31,996 nt of DNA from an uncultured Oscillospiraceae bacterium (GCA_910589085.1 CAJUSG010000026.1:1-31996), one strand, 5' to 3'; shown: positions 23,317 through 31,812, counted from the stretch's first letter. Notes: generated by a model not told the origin, from the sequence alone. Translations and numbers: made by a program.

Positions 23317-23618
23317 CAAACGGCCTGCTTTTTGATTTCCAATTAGAGTTTACCTTTTCCGACAACTGGCTGGCCGACCTGGACCGCCAGATTGTCCTGC
23401 TGCTGTCCACCATAGAGGGGACCATGCCCCTGGAGCGCGGACTTGGAATCATGCAGGATTTTGTAGATAAGCCTCCGGCGGTGGTGAAAAGCCTCTACAC
23501 CGCAGAGGCCGCCAGGAAGATTTCTGAGTTCATCCCCCAGGTGCGGGTCCAGGAAGTGATATGGCTCCCGGCCGAGCAGGGGCATTTCAAGCCAAAGGTG
23601 GTGATTACCCGTGCCTGA
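23313..23618 (+). CDS. Baseplate protein W (gp25-like)
   Basis: 101 residues of the GPW/gp25 family: LSTIEGTMPLERGLGI is the diagnostic stretch (usual EGMPLDRGFG type), followed by ISEFIPQVRVQEV. It forms part of the inner baseplate wedge. ATGA-coupled to U and overlapping J. Confidence 0.9.
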   Translation: MTNGLLFDFQLEFTFSDNWLADLDRQIVLLLSTIEGTMPLERGLGIMQDFVDKPPAVVKSLYTAEAARKISEFIPQVRVQEVIWLPAEQGHFKPKVVITRA

Positions 23619-24765
23619 CAATCTGCAAATAGACCAGCTTCCCGAGGTCAGCTTTATCGACAGCCTGACCGTGGACGATCTGCGCCAGGAGATGGTGGCG
23701 GACTATGAGCGGTACATGACCCAGGCCACTGGAAGCATGGTGAGCCTGGCCCGGGCCAGCCCTCACCGCATGGAGCTGTATGCCGCGGCCGCCCAGCTCT
23801 ACCAGGCAATGCAGTACATCGACCGGGCGGGCAAGCAGAACCTTTTGAAATACAGCTACGGTGAATTTCTGGACCACCTGGCCGCCTTTAAGGGCCTGAC
23901 CCGCCGACCGGCCGCCTCCGCTGTGACCACGCTCCGGTTTACCGCTTCCGCCGTCCGGGACACCGCTATCGGGATCCCCAGCGGCACCCGTGCCGCCACC
24001 CGGGAGCTGCTGTACTTCCAGACCACGCAGTATGCGGAGATTCCAGCCGGGGAGCGCAGTGTGGATGTGCCGGCGGTGTGCGTTGTGCCGGGCTCGGCGG
24101 GAAACGGTCTGGCCCCGGGGGCCCTGGCCGAGATCGTGGACCCGCTGCCCTATGTCGCCAACGTGTCCAACATCACAGCTTCAGAGGTCGGCGCAGATAC
24201 GGAAAGCGACGGGGAACTCGCGGAGCGGATCTACCTGTTCCCCGGGTCCTACTCCACGGCGGGCCCGGAGGCCAGCTACCTGTACCACGCCAAGACCTAC
24301 AACGCCAATGTGGGCGATGTGGTGGTGGCCAGCGACCAGGCCGCGGGCGCTGTGGAGGTGTATTTCCTGCTGGACGACGGCTCCGCGCCCGGTCCCGAGA
24401 TGGTGGCAGGGCTCCAGAATTACCTGCGGGACCGTCAGGTCCGGCCCATGACCGACCTGGTGACGGTCTCTGCGCCGGCGGATGTGCCGTACTCCATCGA
24501 CCTGGACTACTACATCAACCGCAGCGACAGCAACCGGGCGGTGGCCATCCAGAGGGCGGTCAATGCCGCCGTGGATGCCTACATCACCTGGCAGAGGACC
24601 ATTGGCCGGGATATCAACCCGTCCAAGCTGGCGGAGCGGGTCATGGCTGCGGGGGCCAAGCGGGTGGAGCTGTCCGCCCCCGCCTTTACCCCGGTCGCCC
24701 GGACCGGAGTGGCCAGCCTGGAGGGTGCGCCCCAGGTCCGCTATGGAGGGCTGGAGGATGATTGA
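23611..24765 (+). CDS. Baseplate protein J
   Basis: 384 residues starting with GTG at 23611. The N-terminus (MPDNLQIDQLPEVSFID), the central PSGTRAATRELLYFQTT and the GSAGNGLAPG region match the baseplate J family (T4 gp6-like), the wedge component joined to W and I. Overlaps W by 8 bp and I by 8 bp. Confidence 0.92.
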   Translation: MPDNLQIDQLPEVSFIDSLTVDDLRQEMVADYERYMTQATGSMVSLARASPHRMELYAAAAQLYQAMQYIDRAGKQNLLKYSYGEFLDHLAAFKGLTRRPAASAVTTLRFTASAVRDTAIGIPSGTRAATRELLYFQTTQYAEIPAGERSVDVPAVCVVPGSAGNGLAPGALAEIVDPLPYVANVSNITASEVGADTESDGELAERIYLFPGSYSTAGPEASYLYHAKTYNANVGDVVVASDQAAGAVEVYFLLDDGSAPGPEMVAGLQNYLRDRQVRPMTDLVTVSAPADVPYSIDLDYYINRSDSNRAVAIQRAVNAAVDAYITWQRTIGRDINPSKLAERVMAAGAKRVELSAPAFTPVARTGVASLEGAPQVRYGGLEDD

Positions 24766-25510
24766 TCTGCGGGGCAGCCGGTTTACCGACATCCTGCCCA
24801 AAAATCTCTCCAGCCAGCTGGAGACCCAGGCCTTCGCCTACGCCCTGGGGCGGCAGGTGGAGCGGCTGTGCGCCTGGGCGGACCGGGCAAGGGTCTACGC
24901 CGAGGTGGGGGCGCTTTCAGAGGAGATTCTGGACGTGCTGGCCCTGGAGCTGCGCACCCCCGCCTATGACCAGAGCTATTCTGTCGAGGTGAAGCGGGCG
25001 CTGATCGAGGGGACCATGACCTTTTACACCAGCCTGGGCACTCCCGCGGCGGCGGACCGGATTCTGGAGATCATCTTTTCAGCCGGCCGCATTGAGGAGT
25101 GGTATGAGTACGGCGGAGAGCCCCACCACTTCCGGGCCTATATCGAGATGACCGGCCAGCCGGTCACGCAGGAGAGCCTGGTCAGCTTTCGCAGGATACT
25201 GGCCGGCGTCAAGCGCCTGTCCAGCTGGTGGGACGGCACCATCACCGTCACCGAGCTGGACACGGACCCGATCCTGGTGGGGGCCGGGCTGGGCCTGTGC
25301 CTCTCCAGTACAGAGCTTCCGGGCCGGGACCCGCTGTATCAGGACACTCCGGTTCCGGTCTCCTCCAGGATACAGGGCCTGATCTCCACCATCCGGCCCC
25401 CTGAACGGCCGCCGGCATTTCGTGAGAGACCCACGGCGGCGCGGGGCCTGCTGAAGAGCAGCTTGAACATAACGGCGCTGCCGGAACTGAACAGGGAGGA
25501 ATCGCAATGA
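24758..25510 (+). CDS. Tail protein I
   Basis: 250 residues. The N-terminal 180 match the phage tail protein I family (LVPKNL-type start, here ILPKNLSSQLETQAFAYALG, and VKRALIEGTMTFYTSLGTPAA). About 60 extra C-terminal residues are rich in Pro and Arg. It links baseplate to fibre. ATG at 24758 overlaps the end of J, and the stop overlaps the fibre start. Confidence 0.88.
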   Translation: MIDLRGSRFTDILPKNLSSQLETQAFAYALGRQVERLCAWADRARVYAEVGALSEEILDVLALELRTPAYDQSYSVEVKRALIEGTMTFYTSLGTPAAADRILEIIFSAGRIEEWYEYGGEPHHFRAYIEMTGQPVTQESLVSFRRILAGVKRLSSWWDGTITVTELDTDPILVGAGLGLCLSSTELPGRDPLYQDTPVPVSSRIQGLISTIRPPERPPAFRERPTAARGLLKSSLNITALPELNREESQ

Positions 25511-27402
25511 ATGAGAATCAAACGGGATTGACCCCGCTGGAAGCGGAAAAGCCCCGCAAGTACGGCGGCGCTCCCACCAAGCAGGGCCTGGAGCTGTTTA
25601 CCAAGCTGGCCCTCACTAAGGACAATCTGCGCATCGCCGGCGTGCTGGTCGGCTCGGGCATCGTTGCGGATGATGTGTATATCGGGGACATGACGCAGCT
25701 GGTGGAGCCGGCGGGCGTCGGCACATGCAGCGAGCCGATTCGGAACGGGGCCACGGTCAACATGACGGTGGAGGTCCGGTCCGACCTGAACAAGGACCTG
25801 CCCGACGGCATGACCATCCGGGAGTTCCTGATCCAGGCCTGGGACGGGGAGGAGAAGATCGCCATCTACTATGGCTGTCTGGCCGACTATCCCCAGTATA
25901 TCGCCCCCTGGGAAGATGGATATCTGGACGTGCGCCGTTACCCCGTCTCCATCCGCCTGGCCCCGTCGGTAAAGGTGGACCTGGATGACACTCTGCCCGG
26001 CGTGGTGATGACCATCGACGACATCAAGGACTACTGCATCTCCACCCTGCTGCCCCAGCTTCTCACCGCCTCTCAAAATCAGATCGTCAACCACAATTTG
26101 GCGCCGGACGCCCACCCCGACCTGCGGAAGCAGATCGAGGAGGCCCAGCAGACAGCGGACGACGCGGCGTCTGCGGCGGAAAAAGCTCAGCAGACGGCGG
26201 ACAGCGCGGTACAGGCGGCGGAGAACAATTCGGGCGGCTGTGCCCTGCGGATCACCTTTGCGGAGGTGTTCGCCGGGCAGACCTATACCGTCTCCGGCGG
26301 CGGGGAGAGCTACACCGGGACCGTACCCGAGGGGCTTGTCGTGCAGGTCAAGCTGAAGCAGTGCGGCATGACCTACACCATCCACTGCACCGACGCAGAG
26401 GGCGAGGAGTATTCCTCCACAGTGGTCACCGGGCCCTACTTCGGGCAGTACACCGCTTCGCTGCTCCCCTTCTCCGCCACCCTGACCGTCACCACCAGCC
26501 CCGGCGCCTCTGTGACCGCCGTCTGCGAGGGCCAGAGCGTCAGCGGTACTGCCGTAGGGAACGGCTCCCTCTCCCTGACACTGCCCGCCGCAGGGACCTA
26601 CACCGTCACCGCCGAGCTGGACGGCCGCTCCGTCCGGGGGACTGTAGAAGCCAACGAGAACGGCGGGAGCTATTCCCTCACGCTGGACATCCCCACCACT
26701 GTACCGAATGAGGAAGCCGGCGTATTCGACGGCCATTTCTACAGCCGCATCTTTGAGCCGGAGGACTGGACAGGCGGGGCGCTGCGCGTCCCCCAGACGA
26801 CCCACGGCATCCAGCCCAGGCAGAGCGCGTGCATCGGCACCCTGCACCAGCGGGTGGATCGGACCGCCCTGGACTATCTGGAGCAGACCGCGGCCCAGGG
26901 CCGTACCGCCATCACCAACGCGGTCAAGGCCGCCCTAAACGCCAACAGCTCCGCGCCCGGCACCTACCCCACAGCGGAGGACGGGCACGTTCAGCTGACC
27001 TGGAACCAGGTACAGTGCTACATCCTGGAGGGGACGCTGCTTGCGGCTGAGGCAGCCGCTTCCAAGGCCAGTGAAAAGGGCTTCAACTGGCAGAACCGGG
27101 ATACCACAGGGACCCCGGAGACGGCCACCCTGGACGCGGTACTCACAGCCGCCTACCTGCCCGCCCTGGGCGGGGCCACGACCGGGTTGGATAACCTGTG
27201 TACTGCCGCCGTGCTTCAGGGCCTGCGCCTGCGGAGGAAAGCCACCAGCGTGGGGACCGTGACCAGGTACGACCTGGACGGCGCTATGGTCGCCAACACC
27301 TGGGCAGCGATGGAGAGCCGGACATACTGGGACTTGGAGACAAAAGAGTTGATCCTGGAGGGGAGCGCACCCTTCGCCGGCGAGCTGATGGTGGTGGGAT
27401 GA
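25507..27402 (+). CDS. Tail fibre / receptor-binding protein
   Basis: 631 residues. Residues 1-190 are a conserved baseplate attachment domain (PRKYGGAPTKQGLELFTKLA). Residues 205-240 form an Ala/Gln-rich coiled coil that probably trimerises. Residues 245-400 contain beta-sandwich repeats of PEGA/Ig type (TLTVTTSPGASVTAVCEGQ). The C-terminus (about 405-631) should be the receptor-contact part. Position after I and the domain order identify it as the fibre. ATGA overlaps on both sides. Confidence 0.82.
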   Translation: MNENQTGLTPLEAEKPRKYGGAPTKQGLELFTKLALTKDNLRIAGVLVGSGIVADDVYIGDMTQLVEPAGVGTCSEPIRNGATVNMTVEVRSDLNKDLPDGMTIREFLIQAWDGEEKIAIYYGCLADYPQYIAPWEDGYLDVRRYPVSIRLAPSVKVDLDDTLPGVVMTIDDIKDYCISTLLPQLLTASQNQIVNHNLAPDAHPDLRKQIEEAQQTADDAASAAEKAQQTADSAVQAAENNSGGCALRITFAEVFAGQTYTVSGGGESYTGTVPEGLVVQVKLKQCGMTYTIHCTDAEGEEYSSTVVTGPYFGQYTASLLPFSATLTVTTSPGASVTAVCEGQSVSGTAVGNGSLSLTLPAAGTYTVTAELDGRSVRGTVEANENGGSYSLTLDIPTTVPNEEAGVFDGHFYSRIFEPEDWTGGALRVPQTTHGIQPRQSACIGTLHQRVDRTALDYLEQTAAQGRTAITNAVKAALNANSSAPGTYPTAEDGHVQLTWNQVQCYILEGTLLAAEAAASKASEKGFNWQNRDTTGTPETATLDAVLTAAYLPALGGATTGLDNLCTAAVLQGLRLRRKATSVGTVTRYDLDGAMVANTWAAMESRTYWDLETKELILEGSAPFAGELMVVG

Positions 27403-28529
27403 GCGCTCTGGAGGAGAACCGGGCGCAGCTGGCCAAGCTTCAGGCCCGGATGAAGGAGTACCAGGTACAGCTGAAGGCGGAGACAGATTCTCAGCGCCGG
27501 GCGGCATTAAAGGCGAAAATCTCCACCTACCGGGCGGCCATCCGGGACGTACAGGTGCAAATCGACTACCTGGATCCTCCGGCGGTCCGCAGGGCCAGGA
27601 GGGAGCAGCGGAAGCGGCTGGACATCGGGGCCCTGAGCTTTGACTTCTTCGAGCGGTCCGGTGCCTGCTGGAGCGACATCGAGGGCCACAGCTGGCAGCA
27701 GGTGGAGGCCGGGGATTTCGCGGAGCTGGGCGTCGGCATGGATCAGCTGCAAAGCTGGCTGGCCGAGGGGGCCCAGCGCCTCACCGACCGGCAGCGGCTC
27801 TACATAGACGCTTACTATAACCGGGGCCTGTCCATGCAGCTGATTGCCCAGGAGCAGGGTGTGGACAAGTCCACCGTGGCCCGGTCCATCAAAAACGGCA
27901 TGGCCCGGATGCAGGAGTGGGTGGAGGCCAAGAAGCTGATCGCTTCCTGCGCCAACGGCAAGGGCGGCTTTGACTGGCAGCGGTATCTGGCCCAGGTGCC
28001 CGTCCTTACCGACCGCCAGCGGCAGCTCATGCTGCTGGTCCTCTCCCGGCTCCCCAAGACACAGGAGGAACTGGCCGGCAAGCTGGAGCTGGAGAAGAGC
28101 ACCGTCAGCCGGATTCTGTCCCGGGCGGGGCGCACCATCCAGCGGCTGGATATCCGGGGCGGCCCGCCCCTCTCCCGGCCGGAAATTCGGGAGTGGGACC
28201 GGGCGGACAAGTTCTCCCTGGCCCTCCAGACCGGAATGCCGCTGTATTTTTACTACCGCTTCTGTTTCCGGGGCCAGCAGGTGGGCGGGGTCAGCCGGTA
28301 CAACTACGAGCTGTCCCGCCGGCGGGAGGCCGGCGTATCCCCGGATGAGACGGCCAGGGAGCTGGGCCTGAAGCCCAAGACGGTCCGGTCCGCCTACAGC
28401 CGTCTCAAACGGCAATGTGTCCAAGTTGGGCACATTCCCGCCCCCAGGGACGGCAGTATCGGGGCCCGGCTGGACCCGGAGACCTATGTGAAGCTGCAAA
28501 GGCTGGTGACGGGCTGTGCTAATTCATAA
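27399..28529 (+). CDS. Sigma-factor-like protein with repeated HTH motifs
   Basis: 376 residues, ATGA-coupled to the fibre gene. An N-terminal coiled coil (1-60) is followed by three sigma-70 region-4-like helix-turn-helix units: LTDRQRLYIDAYYNRGLSM with GVDKSTVARSIKNGM; LTDRQRQLMLLVLSRLPKT with LELEKSTVSRILSRAG; and VSPDETARELGLKPKTVRSA near the end. The repeated LTDRQR words point to internal duplication. Regions 1-3 of a true sigma factor are absent. It may be a late transcription regulator. A parS-like palindrome is embedded near the 3' end (28417-28433). A regulator inside the tail-fibre cluster is unusual. Confidence 0.72.
   Translation: MSALEENRAQLAKLQARMKEYQVQLKAETDSQRRAALKAKISTYRAAIRDVQVQIDYLDPPAVRRARREQRKRLDIGALSFDFFERSGACWSDIEGHSWQQVEAGDFAELGVGMDQLQSWLAEGAQRLTDRQRLYIDAYYNRGLSMQLIAQEQGVDKSTVARSIKNGMARMQEWVEAKKLIASCANGKGGFDWQRYLAQVPVLTDRQRQLMLLVLSRLPKTQEELAGKLELEKSTVSRILSRAGRTIQRLDIRGGPPLSRPEIREWDRADKFSLALQTGMPLYFYYRFCFRGQQVGGVSRYNYELSRRREAGVSPDETARELGLKPKTVRSAYSRLKRQCVQVGHIPAPRDGSIGARLDPETYVKLQRLVTGCANS
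28417..28433. promoter_or_regulatory. 17-bp parS-like palindrome, site 9
   Basis: GTGTCCAAGTTGGGCAC within the sigma-like gene, encoding VQVGH in its frame. The reading frame differs from that of the parB copy (VPKLDT), so the word is kept as DNA and not as protein. Confidence 0.65.
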
Positions 28530-28536
28530 GGCCACT

Positions 28537-28932
28537 ATGGGCGTCCTGGACCGTATCTGGACAGGCCGGCACAGCAGGGGGCCGGACGGCGTTCTCACCC
28601 CTGTAGACCGGCCGGCGGCCCTCTCCGATGTGGAGGACCTGGAGGCCTGGTGGGAAATTCCGTCCCAGGGAGCTCTGGCCCGAAAAATCAGGCGTTATTA
28701 CCCTCTCTTGCGCCCTGTGGTGGACGAGGAGGGCGGTCTGGTGGAGGTGGTCCCCCTCTGCCCTGATGAGGACCAGGAGGCCGCAGAGAGGGCCAGAGAG
28801 GCAAAAGCGGCCATGGCACAGGAGGCCGCCCGCCGGGGCTACCGGAAAGCCGGGCGGGTGCGGCCCCTGGGGCTGATGCCGTTTCTTAGTTGTACGCCCC
28901 CATGCAACAAACCGGGGGCTGCACAGGAATAA
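28537..28932 (+). CDS. Hypothetical protein
   Basis: 131 residues from the ATG at 28537 (ATAAGG upstream); a GTG at 28516 is also possible. The C-terminal half is a charged helix (DQEAAERAREAKAAMAQEA). Not recognised; it may be a tail-fibre accessory protein given its place. Confidence 0.55.
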   Translation: MGVLDRIWTGRHSRGPDGVLTPVDRPAALSDVEDLEAWWEIPSQGALARKIRRYYPLLRPVVDEEGGLVEVVPLCPDEDQEAAERAREAKAAMAQEAARRGYRKAGRVRPLGLMPFLSCTPPCNKPGAAQE

Positions 28933-28973
28933 AGAAAGGGCCGTCCGGCCCGGAAAGAGAGGAGCAAATTTCT

Positions 28974-29438
28974 ATGAGTATGTACGGAATCGAGGCCCAC
29001 ATCTGCGGGGTGCCCTGCGCCATGGTGATGCGGGGCCCTGCCAACGGCTATTATGAGGCCGTGTTTGAGCGGGAACGGGCCAGCCTGGAGGAGATCGAGG
29101 CCATCAACTGGGCCCAACCAATCATTGAGGGGAGCTGTCTCCTGCCCGTTGGCTACGGCTTCACGGCGCAGGACATCTCCTACAGCTCCAACACTCGGAG
29201 CTATACCGTCTCCCTGAAGGTGGCGGAGCAGTTCCTGGGGGATGTGGCCGGTTTCCAGGCCCAGGTGGACGAGCTGACCGCCGACGTGGCCAGCCAGGTC
29301 GCCACGATCCAGGAGCAGGAACAGACCATTCAGGCCCAGGCCGAGACCATCCAGGCGCTGGAGGCGGCCGGTACCGCCGCTCAGGTGGAGGAGAAGCTGG
29401 AGGCCGCCTATCAGGAAGGAGTGGAGAGCAATGGCTGA
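28974..29438 (+). CDS. Hypothetical protein with coiled-coil C-terminus
   Basis: 154 residues from the ATG at 28974 (GAGAGGAG upstream). Residues 1-80 are a compact domain; 85-140 form a strong coiled coil with repeats of IQ/AQ heptads (TIQEQEQTIQAQAETIQAL). Overlaps the next gene by 8 bp. Possibly a fibre accessory or assembly protein. Confidence 0.6.
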   Translation: MSMYGIEAHICGVPCAMVMRGPANGYYEAVFERERASLEEIEAINWAQPIIEGSCLLPVGYGFTAQDISYSSNTRSYTVSLKVAEQFLGDVAGFQAQVDELTADVASQVATIQEQEQTIQAQAETIQALEAAGTAAQVEEKLEAAYQEGVESNG

Positions 29439-29907
29439 GATCATCACACTGGCCCAGGAGGCCGTGAGGAGCAGAGGGGCGGAGGACGCCCGGGCGCTGG
29501 CGGCGCTGGCCGTGGCCGGCGAGGCGGACGGCACCGCCCTGATCGAGCAGGAGGAGAAGATCCCCACCTGGCGGCAGAGGGACTTTTCCGACATGCCCGT
29601 GGGCACACCCTACAGGTGGCAGGGGCAGGTCTACAAGTTGTGGCAGCAGCACAACGCTACCGGACAGGGCGACTGGAGCCCGGATAAAGCGGTCTCTCTC
29701 TGGGACATCTGCCACACCACTGACCCGGCCAGGGCAAAACCCTATGCCGCTCCCCAGGGCAGCCGGGGGCTGTACCAGAAGGGCGAGTGCTGTATCTGGG
29801 AGAGCCAGGTCTGGCGCTCCACAGCGGACAACAACGCCTATTCCCCCGCCGACTACCCCGGCAACTGGGAGACGGTGTCCAACTTGGACACCGGAGAGGA
29901 GGCCTGA
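29431..29907 (+). CDS. Carbohydrate-binding (CBM5/12-like) repeat protein
   Basis: 158 residues. After a helical start, two related segments occur at about 55-95 (YRWQGQVYKLWQQHNATGQG) and 113-150 (LYQKGECCIWESQVWRSTAD), each with spaced Trp and Tyr residues and a closing W. This is the pattern of small chitin/cellulose-binding modules often found on phage tail tips. It may help bind host surface sugars. The last codons contain a perfect parS-like palindrome (29875-29891). Confidence 0.6.
   Translation: MAEIITLAQEAVRSRGAEDARALAALAVAGEADGTALIEQEEKIPTWRQRDFSDMPVGTPYRWQGQVYKLWQQHNATGQGDWSPDKAVSLWDICHTTDPARAKPYAAPQGSRGLYQKGECCIWESQVWRSTADNNAYSPADYPGNWETVSNLDTGEEA
29875..29891. promoter_or_regulatory. 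17-bp parS-like palindrome, site 10
   Basis: GTGTCCAACTTGGACAC, perfectly symmetrical, at the 3' end of the carbohydrate-binding gene (encodes VSNLDT) and 19 bp before the next start. Confidence 0.65.
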
Positions 29908-29909
29908 CC

Positions 29910-30194
29910 ATGGAAGTGACGATCAATGCGGACACACTGGTGAAACTGGCGGCAGTCCTGACCTCGCTGGGCGTGATTGGCGGTGTGCTCCTCTGGTGCT
30001 TCAAGTTTGTACAGCGGAACAAGAAGCAGGATGAGGAGCTGAAAGCCATCCGCAAGGAGCAGACCTTGATCTGCTACGGGCTGTTGGCCTGCTTGAAGGG
30101 GCTGAAGGAGCAGGGCTGCAACGGCCCGGTCACTGAGGCTATGAACAAGATGGAGAAGTACCTCAATCAGGCCGCACATGATGAAGATACGTAA
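29910..30194 (+). CDS. Small membrane protein of the lysis cassette
   Basis: 94 residues with one membrane span (about 10-32, LVKLAAVLTSLGVIGGVLLW) and a charged cytoplasmic tail. The ATG at 29910 follows AGAGGAGG. Position before the LLH holin suggests a holin or holin partner. Confidence 0.65.
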   Translation: MEVTINADTLVKLAAVLTSLGVIGGVLLWCFKFVQRNKKQDEELKAIRKEQTLICYGLLACLKGLKEQGCNGPVTEAMNKMEKYLNQAAHDEDT

Positions 30195-30214
30195 ATTTTA
30201 GGAGGAAAAACAAA

Positions 30215-30637
30215 ATGGAAAACATCTATGAGATTATTGGCAAACTGTTGGCCGCCTTTGTGGTGGGCCTGATTGCCTATCTGGCACCCAAAGCCAGAGC
30301 ATGGTTCGTGGCCAACACCGACAAAACCACTCAGGAGCGCATCCACCAGCTGGTGGTGTCCTTTACCAGGGCGGCGGAGCAGCTGTACCACGACACCGAC
30401 CCCGATGGAGAGAAGCGCCGGAAATTTGTGATGGAACAGCTCCGGCTGCTGGGCGTGGAGATCACCGAGGCGGTGCTCAACATGATTGAGGGCTCCGTCT
30501 GGGAAATCAACACGGAGACGAAAAAGGCCCAGGTGCAGACAAAGGAAATTGTCTCTGACGGTTTGGACGTCTCTGATCTCGCTGAGGCAGTAACGCAGGA
30601 GGTGATTGCCCGTCTGCCCGGGCAGCGCCATGAATAA
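30215..30637 (+). CDS. LLH-family phage holin
   Basis: 140 residues. An N-terminal membrane span (about 6-24) is followed by a long amphipathic helical part (TTQERIHQLVVSFTRAAEQL), the layout of the LLH holin family. TTAGGAGGAAAAAC precedes the ATG. It would permeabilise the membrane and release the endolysin, whose start overlaps its stop. Confidence 0.8.
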   Translation: MENIYEIIGKLLAAFVVGLIAYLAPKARAWFVANTDKTTQERIHQLVVSFTRAAEQLYHDTDPDGEKRRKFVMEQLRLLGVEITEAVLNMIEGSVWEINTETKKAQVQTKEIVSDGLDVSDLAEAVTQEVIARLPGQRHE

Positions 30638-31439
30638 GCAGCCGGTCAGCTACCTCCAGACGGACAAGCGCTGGAAAGATAAGCCCTACCAGGTAAAAGG
30701 GGAGACGGCCACCATCGGCGGCTCCGGCTGCGGGCCTACTGCGGCCGCCATGCTCATTGAGACCTTAACCGGCCAGACCTTCACGCCTGTGGACGCCTGC
30801 GCCTGGAGCGTGGCCCACGGCTACAAGGCTTTGAACGCCGGTACCTACTATGGATACTTCGCCCCGCAGTTCGAGGCGTTTGGAATCAAGTGCTGGCAGC
30901 TGTCCTGGACCAACGGCTACCACAACCCCAAGGCCAAGGTCCATGACCAGGCCTTGGAGTACCTGAAGCAGGGGTATTACCTCATCGCCCTGATGAAAAA
31001 GGGCAACTGGACCAGCGGCGGGCATTTCATCGTGGTCTGGTGGGCGGACGGCAAAATCCGCATCAATGACCCGGCCAGTACCAAGGACCGCCGGGTGAAC
31101 GGCGATATCAACACGTTCCGTAATGAGGCGGCCTATTATTGGGTGGTGGACGCCCGGGCCTACAACGGAGCAACTAACAAGGAGGACGATGATATGGATC
31201 AGGATAAGTTCAACAAGATGTTCATGACGGCTATGCAGCAGTACCGTCAGGAGCTGCGGGACAACGATTGCAGCGGCTGGAGCCAGAAAGCCCGGCAGTT
31301 CGCTGTGGACAACGGCATTTTCTCCGGCGGCGATCCCGGCCCGGATGGCCAGCCCAACTTCATGTGGGAGGACCTGCTCACCCGGGAACAGGCCGCCCAG
31401 CTGCTGTATGCCTTCGCCACCAAGTTCGGCCTGGCATGA
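30630..31439 (+). CDS. Endolysin: C39-like peptidase with SLH-like wall-binding tail
   Basis: 269 residues. The N-terminal 165 form a papain-like C39-type domain: catalytic Cys34 in GGSGCGPTAAAM and His132 in SGGHFIVVWW, with Asn/Asp at RINDP (about 146-148). The C-terminal 80 residues (WSQKARQFAVDNGIFSG, then EDLLTREQAAQLLYAFA) resemble an SLH-type repeat that could bind the cell wall. It should cleave peptide bonds in the host wall at lysis. It overlaps the holin gene by 8 bp and has no strong ribosome site of its own. A strong internal site precedes Met189 (see findings). Confidence 0.82.
   Translation: MNKQPVSYLQTDKRWKDKPYQVKGETATIGGSGCGPTAAAMLIETLTGQTFTPVDACAWSVAHGYKALNAGTYYGYFAPQFEAFGIKCWQLSWTNGYHNPKAKVHDQALEYLKQGYYLIALMKKGNWTSGGHFIVVWWADGKIRINDPASTKDRRVNGDINTFRNEAAYYWVVDARAYNGATNKEDDDMDQDKFNKMFMTAMQQYRQELRDNDCSGWSQKARQFAVDNGIFSGGDPGPDGQPNFMWEDLLTREQAAQLLYAFATKFGLA
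31179..31196 (+). promoter_or_regulatory. Internal ribosome binding site in endolysin gene
   Basis: AAGGAGG (31179-31185) is followed after 8 bases by an in-frame ATG (31194). It would make an 81-residue product holding only the wall-binding part. It is stronger than the site of the full-length start. Confidence 0.6.
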
Positions 31440-31780
31440 GCGGCGAGACAGGGGCACAGCGCCCCCGAAAGCACAAAAAACGCAGGAAGCAGACCGACTA
31501 CTCCAAACAGATGATTGCAGACATCCGCTCCCTGCTCTGGGTGGTGACAGTGGGCGGGCTGCTCCTGGCCGCCTACTGTATCCGCACCGGCTACACCGGA
31601 GCCCTGCCCTGGCTCACCGCCATGGTGGGGCTGCCCTGGTCGGCCCACGGCGTGGTTTGCGCCAATTATCTCAGCATGGCCAAGTCGGACCACAAGCGGG
31701 GCGGCATTACTTACGAGACTGCGAAAGCCAACGGTTTCCTGCAAGCCGGGGACGTGTCTGAGAACAGTCCGCCCATTTGA
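31436..31780 (+). CDS. Small two-span membrane protein
   Basis: 114 residues, ATGA-coupled to the endolysin. A very basic N-terminus (RPRKHKKRRKQ) is followed by two hydrophobic segments (about 38-55 and 62-80). It is the last gene before attR and could assist lysis or act in the lysogen. Not recognised. Confidence 0.6.
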   Translation: MSGETGAQRPRKHKKRRKQTDYSKQMIADIRSLLWVVTVGGLLLAAYCIRTGYTGALPWLTAMVGLPWSAHGVVCANYLSMAKSDHKRGGITYETAKANGFLQAGDVSENSPPI

Positions 31781-31792
31781 GCCCGGATTTTG

Positions 31793-31812
31793 TACCAGCA
31801 GCAGTACCAGCA
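31793..31812. other. Candidate integrase arm-type sites, right end
   Basis: TACCAGCA occurs at 31793-31800 and 31805-31812, 12 bp apart, matching the spacing of the pair at the left end (151 and 163). Located about 110 bp inside attR in non-coding DNA. Confidence 0.45.

Noticed and set aside
25339..26847. 502-codon minus-strand frame opposite the fibre gene
   Set aside because: It mirrors the codon pattern of a well-supported fibre gene in GC-rich DNA; no ribosome site or family signal.
17033..31439. Functional tailocin (phage-tail bacteriocin)
   Set aside because: No tail sheath gene, tube fused to TerS, and gene V interrupted; tailocins keep these intact.
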